Assembly: GCA_029935695.1 (NCBI GenBank)
Contig: JAOZJV010000068.1
Location: 3,853 to 10,665 of the forward strand
Direction: 5' to 3'
DNA from: Candidatus Krumholzibacteriia bacterium
Lineage (GTDB): Bacteria; Krumholzibacteriota; Krumholzibacteriia; LZORAL124-64-63
DNA length: 6,813 nucleotides
The notes under the pieces are model-generated. The model ran no database searches. It had not been told where the DNA came from and saw only the letters and a list, made by a program, of their open reading frames with translations. Each line of letters starts with the position of its first letter. Position 1 is the first letter of the stretch. The position numbers and the translations under genes are program-made. This document shows, piece by piece, positions 1-6,395 of the stretch.

Positions 1-2055
1 ATTGATGACACCAAAATTGCCGGCAGCAAGGATTTTGATCCAGACAATGGAGAGCTCAAAAATCCTCAGAGCCGTTTCCATCTGCATGAAGAGCTGGCTG
101 GCCAGTTGGCCACCGCGACAAAACAACAGGTTCCCTGGACTGTGGACAGCATCACTCGCAAGGAAACCACCCAGCGGCCATCACCTCCGTTCACCACGTC
201 CACCTTGCAGCAGGCTGCCAGCGGCCGCTTGCGCCTGTCGCCCCAGCGCGTCATGAGGGTGGCCCAGCGTTTGTATGAAGGTATTACCCTTTCAGGGGGA
301 GTGCGCGAAGGTTTGATCACCTACATGCGTACCGATTCACTCACCCTCAGTGAAAAGTCCCTGGCCGAAACAGAAAATCTCATCCGCAGCCAATACGGCG
401 CCGATTACACCGACGGCCCCCGCCGTTACAAAACCAAAAGCAAAGGTGCCCAGGAGGCTCACGAGGCCATCCGCCCTACAGATATTTCGCGCACACCCGA
501 GCAAATGCGAAGCTATCTGGATTCCGAAGAACTGGGTGTTTACACCCTGATCTGGAACCGCACCATTGCCTCCCAGATGACCAATGCCAAACTGGATAAA
601 ACCGCGGTGGATTTCCTGGTCAAGACCAACGACCACATCCTGCATCTTCGTTCCAACGGCTCCATCGTCCGGTTCCCCGGCTTCCTCAAAGTCTATGGAG
701 ACAGGGGCAAGGATGCCCTGCTTCCTGATCTAACCGAAGGCATGAAAATTGGTGGCCCCGTGGCAGATCTTGCCCCGGGTACCCCAGCGGTTGAAATTTC
801 CAAAGTGGAATCAGTTCAACACGAAACCCAGCCGCCGGCCCGTTACACTGAAGCCTCGCTCATCAAGAAACTTGAAGATGAGGGCATCGGTCGGCCGTCA
901 ACCTACGCCACTGTCATCAGCACCATCCAAACCCGTGACTATGTGACCAAGAAAGGCGGGGCCCTGATCCCGTCGTACATCGGTATCGCAGTCACCCATC
1001 TTCTGCGGGAGCATTTCAGCACCTATGTGGACACCAAGTTCACCGCGTTGATGGAATCGGAATTGGATCTCATTGCCGAAGGTAAATTTGATTGGATCCA
1101 ATTCCTGGACCGCTTCTACCGTGGCAGCGAAGACAACCAGCGCGGGCTGGAAAAGGCCATTGAGGAAGAGTTGCCCAAGATTGAATTCCCACGCATCATG
1201 GTGGGCACCGATCCTAAAACCGGGGGTGCCATCGTCCTGCGCATTGGGCGCAATTACGTGTATGTGCAGGTGGAAGGCGACGAGGATCGCAGCGCCACTT
1301 TGCCAGTGGATTTGCTCATTGATGAACTGGACGCCCAGAAAGCTCTGGACTTGATTGTGGCCCGGGACAAAAGCAAAGAGCCCATTGGTGTGCATCCTGA
1401 AACGGGGCAGAATATCTACGCCCTGACCGGTCCTTTCGGTCCTTATCTGCAACTTGGCGAGCAGGAGGGCGACAAGAAGCCCAAACGCATCAGCCTTGGC
1501 AAGGGCACGGACCAAAGCAGCATCGACATGGAATTCGCTTTGCGTCTGCTGAGTTTGCCCCGGGAAATCGGGATCGATCTTGAGTCAGGTAAACCCGTGC
1601 GTGCTGGCCTGGGTCGGTTTGGGCCCTATGTGGAACTCAATCGGGTTTTTGTCAGCGTCGACACGGTGGACACGCTTTTTACCATCGGCATGGAAGAAGC
1701 CCTGGAGAAAATCCGGAACAAGAACAAGAAAACTGTCCTGAAGGAATTGGGAGTGCATCCGGAATCGGGTGAAGCCCTGCAGGTGCTGAAGGGGCGTTAT
1801 GGTCCCTATGTGAGTCACCAGAAAGTCAATGCCACCATTGGCAAGGGCCGGGATCCTGAAGACGTGACTCTGGAAGATGCTTTGGCCTTGCTCAAGGAAG
1901 CTGCCGCGCGCAAGGGGTCAAAAAAGACTCGCAAAAAAGCGACCAAGAAGAAGACCACGAAAAAGAAGGTCACTAAAAAGAAGACCACCAAAAAGAAGGT
2001 GACGAAGAAAAAAGTCACCAAGAAGGCCCCTGCCAAAACCGGAGATTCTGAATGA
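1..2055 (+). CDS. topA: DNA topoisomerase I (type IA), C-terminal two-thirds; 5' end outside window
   Basis: Relaxes negatively supercoiled DNA by cutting one strand through a 5'-phosphotyrosine. The frame is open from base 1, so this is a 684-residue fragment; the ATG at base 106 is internal. Comparison with E. coli TopA (active Tyr319) suggests about 210 residues are missing, including the TOPRIM metal-binding domain. In fragment numbering, PPFTTSTLQQ lies at 62-71, the catalytic tyrosine is Y108 in the TYMRTDS motif, HEAIRPT is at 154-160 and EGIGRPSTY at 294-302. After about residue 399 come roughly four topoisomerase C-terminal repeats, two with a clear FGPY or YGPY core; the first has RNYVY at that place. 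A lysine-rich tail (about 638-684) follows. The visible part has no cysteine at all, so the four-cysteine zinc ribbons of the E. coli type are absent. The stop overlaps the trmFO start. Identity is near certain. Confidence 0.97.
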   Translation: MDDTKIAGSKDFDPDNGELKNPQSRFHLHEELAGQLATATKQQVPWTVDSITRKETTQRPSPPFTTSTLQQAASGRLRLSPQRVMRVAQRLYEGITLSGGVREGLITYMRTDSLTLSEKSLAETENLIRSQYGADYTDGPRRYKTKSKGAQEAHEAIRPTDISRTPEQMRSYLDSEELGVYTLIWNRTIASQMTNAKLDKTAVDFLVKTNDHILHLRSNGSIVRFPGFLKVYGDRGKDALLPDLTEGMKIGGPVADLAPGTPAVEISKVESVQHETQPPARYTEASLIKKLEDEGIGRPSTYATVISTIQTRDYVTKKGGALIPSYIGIAVTHLLREHFSTYVDTKFTALMESELDLIAEGKFDWIQFLDRFYRGSEDNQRGLEKAIEEELPKIEFPRIMVGTDPKTGGAIVLRIGRNYVYVQVEGDEDRSATLPVDLLIDELDAQKALDLIVARDKSKEPIGVHPETGQNIYALTGPFGPYLQLGEQEGDKKPKRISLGKGTDQSSIDMEFALRLLSLPREIGIDLESGKPVRAGLGRFGPYVELNRVFVSVDTVDTLFTIGMEEALEKIRNKNKKTVLKELGVHPESGEALQVLKGRYGPYVSHQKVNATIGKGRDPEDVTLEDALALLKEAAARKGSKKTRKKATKKKTTKKKVTKKKTTKKKVTKKKVTKKAPAKTGDSE
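1912..2052 (+). other. Lysine-rich basic tail of TopA
   Basis: Fragment residues 638-684 of TopA are dominated by lysine with threonine and valine, repeating a five-residue unit of the form TTKKK or VTKKK, and end in APAKTGDSE. Comparable basic tails are known on actinobacterial TopA, where they contact DNA and support processive relaxation. A non-specific DNA-binding role here is inference. The tail stands where zinc ribbons would be in the E. coli type. Confidence 0.85.
1951..2010 (+). repeat. Two imperfect 30-bp tandem repeats inside the topA tail
   Basis: Bases 1951-1980 and 1981-2010 match at 25 of 30 positions by direct comparison. Each unit encodes ten residues of the tail. Most mismatches fall in the last ten bases of the unit and are partly synonymous. 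Degenerate units with the same AAG/AAA and ACC/GTC codons flank the pair on both sides. This is a low-complexity coding repeat, probably grown by slippage or unequal exchange. Confidence 0.8.
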
Positions 2056-3392
2056 ATTCAACGGGAGCTGCGGTCACGGTTGTAGGGGCCGGACTGGCAG
2101 GGTGCGAGGCTGCCTTGCAACTGGCTCGCCTGGGGCATTCAGTGCGCTTGCTTGAAATGCGTCCGGATCAAACCACCGCCGCCCACGAAAGTGGGGATGT
2201 GGCAGAAATCGTTTGCAGCAATTCCCTGAAAAGCACGGTGTTGTCCACCGCTTCCGGCCTTTTGAAAAAAGAATTGGATCTGCTTGGCTGCCGTTTGCTG
2301 GAATGCGCCCGCAGTGCTGCCGTTCCTGCTGGCGCCGCCCTGGCTGTGGACAAAAAAGAGTTCAGTCGGTTGGTTCAGCTGCGATTGCAGCAGGAACCTC
2401 TGATTTCCCTGGAACGAACCCACGTTCATGATCTGCCCTTTCTGGAAAACCATTGCTATCTGCTGGCCACCGGACCTTTGACCACCCAGGCTCTGGTGGA
2501 CCGCCTGGCTGAATTAACCGGGAAGCCTGCATTACATTTCTTTGACGCCATCGCTCCAACTGTCACAGCCGAAAGTTTGGACACGGACATCCTTTTCCGA
2601 GCTGCCCGCTATGGCAAGGGGGACAGCGACTATTGGAACGCGCCTTTGAATGCCGAACAATACGCAACTCTATACGAAAACCTCATCTCCGCTGAAAAAG
2701 CCGAGGTCCATGATTTTGACCGGGCCGATCTTTTTGATGGCTGTCAGCCTATTGAGGAAATTGCCGCCAGTGGCCCTCAGTCCATGGCCTTTGGTCCCAT
2801 GCGGCCTGTCGGGCTGGATGATCCCCGCACCGGCAGACGTCCTCATGCGGTGATTCAGCTGAGGCAGGAAAACATGGAGGGCACCCTGTTTGGGCTGGTG
2901 GGTTTTCAAACACGCCTGAAATTCGGAGAACAGAAAAAAGTATTCCGGCAAATCCCTGGTTTGGAAAAGGCTGAATTTGTTCGGTATGGGCAAATGCACC
3001 GTAATTTCTATCTGGACACACCGCGGTGCCTGAAAAGAGATTTTTCGCTGCCAGAGAGGCCGGATATTTTCCTGGCGGGGCAAATGACCGGAGTGGAAGG
3101 TTATGTGGAAAGCATCGCCTCGGGATTGATGACCTCCTGGAAACTGGGGGCCCGGTTAAAAGAGTTCACTCTGGACCCCATGCCCGCCACCACCATGATG
3201 GGATCTCTGCTGGGGCGTTTTCTTTTCGACACCACCAGCCAGAGATTTTCCCCCATGAATGCCAATTTCGGACTTTTACCCGATCTTGTGCCCCAGGTGC
3301 GCGGCAAAAAACTGCGCAAGGAAGCCAAAGCCGAGCGGGCTGTTGGGGCAATGGAAAAATGGTTGGACAGCAACACTGCTGTCTTTGATTAA
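2052..3392 (+). CDS. trmFO: Methylenetetrahydrofolate--tRNA-(uracil-5-)-methyltransferase (TrmFO)
   Basis: Makes 5-methyluridine at position 54 in the tRNA T-loop, using 5,10-methylenetetrahydrofolate as carbon donor and FAD with NAD(P)H as reductant; cytoplasmic. The 446 residues match the usual family length of about 435-450. The N-terminal dinucleotide-binding motif GAGLAGCEAA is at 12-21. The two cysteines matching the catalytic pair of B. subtilis TrmFO (Cys53 and Cys226) are present: C55 in VCSNSLKS and C231 in FDGCQPIE. Further family blocks are FGPMRPVGL, LVGFQT, FVRYGQMHRN and GQMTGVEGY (343-351), and near the C-terminus PMNANFGLLP. The ATG at 2052 overlaps the topA stop (ATGA) and has GGAG at 2041-2044 seven bases upstream, so translational coupling to topA is likely. 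The usual family NCP motif reads NAP here (A197). Older annotations call this gene gid. Identity is very secure. Confidence 0.97.
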   Translation: MNSTGAAVTVVGAGLAGCEAALQLARLGHSVRLLEMRPDQTTAAHESGDVAEIVCSNSLKSTVLSTASGLLKKELDLLGCRLLECARSAAVPAGAALAVDKKEFSRLVQLRLQQEPLISLERTHVHDLPFLENHCYLLATGPLTTQALVDRLAELTGKPALHFFDAIAPTVTAESLDTDILFRAARYGKGDSDYWNAPLNAEQYATLYENLISAEKAEVHDFDRADLFDGCQPIEEIAASGPQSMAFGPMRPVGLDDPRTGRRPHAVIQLRQENMEGTLFGLVGFQTRLKFGEQKKVFRQIPGLEKAEFVRYGQMHRNFYLDTPRCLKRDFSLPERPDIFLAGQMTGVEGYVESIASGLMTSWKLGARLKEFTLDPMPATTMMGSLLGRFLFDTTSQRFSPMNANFGLLPDLVPQVRGKKLRKEAKAERAVGAMEKWLDSNTAVFD

Positions 3393-3426
3393 CCCTGCCG
3401 GGGTATCACTTTTATTGGTGAAATGC

Positions 3427-3431
3427 GGAGG
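3427..3431 (+). promoter_or_regulatory. Ribosome binding site that sets the xerC start
   Basis: GGAGG lies four bases before the ATG at 3436, in a 43-base gap after the trmFO stop. The spacing is slightly short, but the other in-frame candidates are worse: GTG 3433 lies one base after the site, and GTG 3418 has no site before it. ATG 3436 also fits the usual XerC N-terminus. Confidence 0.65.
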
Positions 3432-3435
3432 TGTG

Positions 3436-4401
3436 ATGTTCGCTCAAGTTCTGGAACCTTATCTCCGGCATCTGGAAATCGAACAAGGGGTGAGCCCGCA
3501 CACCACCGAAGCCTATGGCCGGGATGTGGCTTCTTTTCTGGAAACCGCCTGCGCTTTTGGTATTCTTCAACAACCGGTTAACGAACAGCAATTATCCCGG
3601 CTTGAAGATCAGCGAGGATTGCTGCGGGGCCATCTGGCCCTTTTGCGCAAACTGGAACGCCGCAGGACCACCGTGGACCGTCATCTGGCCGCCATCCGAT
3701 CTTTTTACAAGTACCTGCTGGTGACCCATGTTTTGAAAAATGTGCCGGACAATCTGGGCAGCGGCCGGGGCGGACGTGAGCAGCGTCTACCCAAAGACCT
3801 CACTCTGGAATTAACCGAGCAGATGCTGGCTCAACCTGATCCCACCAGCTTGAAAGGCTGCCGGGACAAAGCCATGCTGGAAATGATTTACGGGCTGGGG
3901 TTGAGACTGGCGGAGCTGGTGGCTTTGGACCTGGGCAGCATTCAATGGGATGAAGGCCGGGTCAGGGTTTTGGGAAAAGGAAACCGGGAACGGATTCTTC
4001 CCTTGGCAGGGTGCGCCAAATCCGCTCTCAATGATTATCTTGAAATGCGCCTGGATCCGGATTTATGGTGCCGCTATCAAGAGGGAGTGGCCACAGCGCC
4101 CGAGCTGGCTCTTCCGGTTTTCGAAGGACGACGAGGCAGTCGCATTGCCCGGCGCACAGTCCAGAGCAGGGTGGCTCATTATGCCGGGGAACTGGCTGGG
4201 GTCAGCGGAGTATCACCCCACACCCTGCGGCACTGTTTTGCCACACACCTGCTCGAAGGTGGGGCCGGCATCAGAGTGGTGCAGGAATTGTTGGGGCATC
4301 AGAATCTTTCGACGACACAAATTTACACTCACCTGAGTCGGGGACGGCTGAAGGAAAGTTTTATCAACGCCCATCCCCGGGCCAGAAAGAAAAACAAATA
4401 A
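3436..4401 (+). CDS. xerC: Tyrosine recombinase XerC
   Basis: Site-specific tyrosine recombinase that, with XerD at dif, resolves chromosome dimers at cell division. From ATG 3436 the protein has 321 residues, close to the usual 300. The N-terminal SAM-like core-binding domain covers about residues 5-100 (EPYLRHLEIEQGVSPHT onward) and the catalytic domain follows. The full active site is visible: R157 in GLRLAEL, K181 in GKGNRER, H262 and R265 in SPHTLRH, H288 in LLGHQNL, and nucleophile Y297 in IYTHLS. The terminal INAHPRA resembles the HPRA ending typical of XerC more than XerD, and the neighbourhood is the classic xerC (codV) position before hslV. The frame stays open back into trmFO to 3259, but that part is a shadow of trmFO. 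No partner xerD is in the window, so a single-recombinase system cannot be excluded. Confidence 0.93.
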   Translation: MFAQVLEPYLRHLEIEQGVSPHTTEAYGRDVASFLETACAFGILQQPVNEQQLSRLEDQRGLLRGHLALLRKLERRRTTVDRHLAAIRSFYKYLLVTHVLKNVPDNLGSGRGGREQRLPKDLTLELTEQMLAQPDPTSLKGCRDKAMLEMIYGLGLRLAELVALDLGSIQWDEGRVRVLGKGNRERILPLAGCAKSALNDYLEMRLDPDLWCRYQEGVATAPELALPVFEGRRGSRIARRTVQSRVAHYAGELAGVSGVSPHTLRHCFATHLLEGGAGIRVVQELLGHQNLSTTQIYTHLSRGRLKESFINAHPRARKKNK

Positions 4402-4416
4402 ACAGGAGCAAGACTC

Positions 4417-4968
4417 ATGAAGGTACGATCCACAACAGTCCTGGCCGTTCTGAGAGACGGCGTGGGGGCCATCGGCAGTGATGGCCAGGTGACATTGGGT
4501 AACACCGTGGCCAAGAACGGCGCGGTGAAAGTAAGGCATCTTTTCAAGGACCAGGTCATGGTGGGGTTTGCCGGCGGCGCCGCCGATGCTTTCACCTTGT
4601 TTGAAAAATTTGAAGGCCACCTGGAGCGATATCACGGGCATCTGAAAAGAGCCACCGTGGAGATGGCCCGGGAATGGCGCAACGACAAATTCCTGCGCCG
4701 TCTGGAAGCCATGATGATTGTCATGGACAGCAAGGATATCTACACTGTGTCCGGCAACGGAGATATTATCGAATCCGATGACAATGTTGCGGCCATTGGT
4801 TCGGGTGGGCCTTATGCCCTGGCAGCAGCCCGGGCCCTGGTTGAAAACACCGAGCTGGGTGCTGAAGATCTCTGTCACAAGAGCCTGAATATCGCAGGCA
4901 ATATCTGTATCTACACCAACACCAATATCACCGTGCTGAAAGCAGTGCCTGAAGGAAACAGCCAATGA
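4417..4968 (+). CDS. hslV: ATP-dependent protease subunit HslV (ClpQ)
   Basis: Proteolytic core of the HslUV protease, an N-terminal-nucleophile threonine peptidase related to the proteasome beta subunit that forms a double hexamer; cytoplasmic. The precursor has 183 residues. It starts MKVRSTT, so removal of five residues would expose T6 as the catalytic Thr1. In mature numbering D17 (in SDGQ), K28 and K33 are kept. The block GFAGGAADAFTLFE and the GSGGPYA segment are typical. The monovalent-cation site motif G-x-x-C-x-x-T near the C-terminus is present at precursor G161, C164 and T167. AGGAG at 4404-4408 lies eight bases before the ATG, which supports this start. The gene begins 15 bases after xerC and overlaps its ATPase partner hslU by ATGA, fitting coupled translation of a 1:1 complex. 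The residue before the catalytic aspartate is serine, where E. coli has glycine. Identity is very secure. Confidence 0.97.
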   Translation: MKVRSTTVLAVLRDGVGAIGSDGQVTLGNTVAKNGAVKVRHLFKDQVMVGFAGGAADAFTLFEKFEGHLERYHGHLKRATVEMAREWRNDKFLRRLEAMMIVMDSKDIYTVSGNGDIIESDDNVAAIGSGGPYALAAARALVENTELGAEDLCHKSLNIAGNICIYTNTNITVLKAVPEGNSQ

Positions 4969-6320
4969 GAATCAAGCAGATCGAAAACAAAGCCATGTGG
5001 ACCTGCCCGGAAATTGTAGAGATGCTTGACCGTTACATCATTGGTCAGAATGATGCCAAGAAAGCTGTGGCCATCGCCCTGCGCAACCGCTGGCGCCGCA
5101 TGCAGCTTCCCGCGGATATCCGTGGCGAGGTGGTTCCCAACAACATCATCCTCATCGGCCCCACAGGGGTGGGTAAAACGGAAATCGCCAGGCGTCTGTC
5201 GCAAATGGCCGACCTTCCTTTTCTGAAAGTTGAAGCCACCAAGTTCACCGAGAAAGGTTATGTGGGTCGCGATGTGGACAGCATGGTGCGGGACCTTCTG
5301 GAAAACAGCATCTCCCTGGTGAGGCGCCGGGCCGAAGAAATTGTGCGGGATGATATCGATCAGTCCGTGGAAGACCGTCTGGTGGAAATTCTTTTTCCAC
5401 CCCTGACGGGATTGGACGAAGACCCGGAGCGCAAGGCCCGCTGGCAACGCAGTCAGGAAAAAATTCGCACCCAGCTCAAGGAAAAAGTTCTGGAAGACCG
5501 CGAAGTAACCATCCAGGCGGAACAGTCTTCGGTGCCCATCGCCAATATTTTTTCATCGGCCGGAGAAGAATTTGATGCCTCATTCGGGGAAAGCCTCAAG
5601 GGACTTTTTCCCAAGAAAAAAACCACCAAAAAAGTCACTGTGTCCAAGGCCCGGCGCATTCTGCATGAATCGGAATCCGAAGCGCGACTGGACATGGACC
5701 AGATCCTGGCCCAGGCCATCGACCTGGTGGAAAACGGAGGCATCATCTTTCTGGATGAGATCGACAAGATTGCCGGGGGCGGGGGCGGCAGCGGTCCCGA
5801 TGTGAGCCGTGAAGGGGTTCAGCGCGATCTTTTGCCCATTGTTGAAGGCTCTTCCGTCAGCACCAAGCATGGACCTGTGAAAACGGACCACGTTCTTTTC
5901 ATTGCCGCCGGTGCATTTCACATGAGCAAACCCAGCGACATGATTCCGGAGCTTCAGGGCCGTTTTCCCATCCGGGTGGAACTGTCCAGCCTGACCGAAG
6001 ATGACTTCCTGCAGATTCTGAGGGACACCGACAGCAGCCTGACCAAACAATACGAAGCCCTGCTCAAGGTGGACGGATGCACCCTGGAATTCACTGAAGA
6101 TGCGCTGGAAGAACTGGCTCGCCTGACCGCGGAACTGAATAAACGCATGGAAAATATTGGTGCCCGCCGCCTGCAAACCATTTTCGCGCAGCTGCTGGAC
6201 GAGCTTCTTTTCAATGTTCCGGTGACTCTTCAGGGAGCCGTCACCATTGATCGGAAATTTGTCACCGAGCGCCTGACGAACATCATCAAAGACGAGGATC
6301 TTTCACGGTATATTCTTTGA
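4965..6320 (+). CDS. hslU: ATP-dependent protease ATPase subunit HslU (ClpY)
   Basis: AAA+ unfoldase that recognises substrates and feeds them to HslV. It has 451 residues against 443 in E. coli. The Walker A motif GPTGVGKT spans 65-72 with K71. The pore loop GYVG is at 98-101. The inserted I-domain lies at about 108-245 and ends with a basic patch, FPKKKTTKK, around 217-223. Walker B is IIFLDE with D264 and E265, followed by DKIAGGGG. The arginine finger is R333 in QGRFPIR and sensor 2 is R401 in GARRL; with a constant offset of eight these match E. coli R325 and R393. The C-terminus, DLSRYIL, is the canonical tail that docks between HslV subunits. AAGGA at 4952-4956 lies eight bases before the ATG, which overlaps the hslV stop. 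No disruption is seen, so the protease should be functional. Confidence 0.98.
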   Translation: MRIKQIENKAMWTCPEIVEMLDRYIIGQNDAKKAVAIALRNRWRRMQLPADIRGEVVPNNIILIGPTGVGKTEIARRLSQMADLPFLKVEATKFTEKGYVGRDVDSMVRDLLENSISLVRRRAEEIVRDDIDQSVEDRLVEILFPPLTGLDEDPERKARWQRSQEKIRTQLKEKVLEDREVTIQAEQSSVPIANIFSSAGEEFDASFGESLKGLFPKKKTTKKVTVSKARRILHESESEARLDMDQILAQAIDLVENGGIIFLDEIDKIAGGGGGSGPDVSREGVQRDLLPIVEGSSVSTKHGPVKTDHVLFIAAGAFHMSKPSDMIPELQGRFPIRVELSSLTEDDFLQILRDTDSSLTKQYEALLKVDGCTLEFTEDALEELARLTAELNKRMENIGARRLQTIFAQLLDELLFNVPVTLQGAVTIDRKFVTERLTNIIKDEDLSRYIL

Positions 6321-6395
6321 GTGGACAGGCTCGCACAATGGACTATTTTTGGCTCAAAGCTTTAATCTCTCAACTCTGACCCGGAGGATTTTGAC
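6321..6395 (+). promoter_or_regulatory. hslU-argF gap with a weak candidate sigma70-like promoter
   Basis: This 75-base gap is the longest non-coding stretch in the window. TGGACA at 6322-6327 is one base off the -35 consensus and is followed, after 16 bases, by TATTTT at 6344-6349, four of six for the -10 box. The extended -10 TG is absent. There is no hairpin-plus-T-run terminator and no sequence resembling the ArgR operator half-site pair TGAAT/ATTCA. If used, the promoter would give argF partial independence from the upstream operon. Two six-base matches in an intergenic stretch can easily occur by chance. Confidence 0.25.
6383..6388 (+). promoter_or_regulatory. Ribosome binding site that sets the argF GTG start
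   Basis: GGAGGA lies seven bases before GTG 6396, close to ideal spacing. The first in-frame ATG, at 6408, is nineteen bases away from the site and would remove the first four residues. The site therefore favours GTG as the true start. Confidence 0.8.

Noticed and set aside
3392..3404. Possible hairpin ACCC-TGCCG-GGGT after the trmFO stop
   Set aside because: The stem is only four base pairs and no run of T follows directly, so it is not a credible terminator.
3259..3435. Upstream extension of the xerC frame inside trmFO
   Set aside because: It would overlap the conserved trmFO C-terminus, encodes nothing like a Xer N-terminus and would make the protein 380 residues. ATG 3436 with GGAGG before it is better.
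4572..4585. Perfect 14-bp palindrome CGGCGGCGCCGCCG
   Set aside because: It encodes the conserved AGGAAD stretch of HslV and follows from glycine and alanine codons.
4213..4965. Long antisense open frame of 250 codons opposite xerC 3' end and hslV
   Set aside because: It lies opposite genes with full catalytic motifs, has no recognisable domain, and long antisense frames are expected from codon bias at this GC level. The same applies to the frames at 898-1515, 4911-5447, 5580-6176 and 6354-6791.
5613..5640. Lysine/threonine codon run in hslU resembling the topA tail
   Set aside because: HslU I-domains commonly end with such a basic stretch; the similarity is low-complexity codon composition, not a shared repeat.
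6356..6363. AAAGCTTT palindrome in the argF leader
   Set aside because: Eight bases is too short and it does not resemble the ArgR operator.
6318..6365. Read-through of the hslU TGA adding fourteen residues before TAA
   Set aside because: The family's functional C-terminus ends exactly at SRYIL, which must stay free to dock in HslV.
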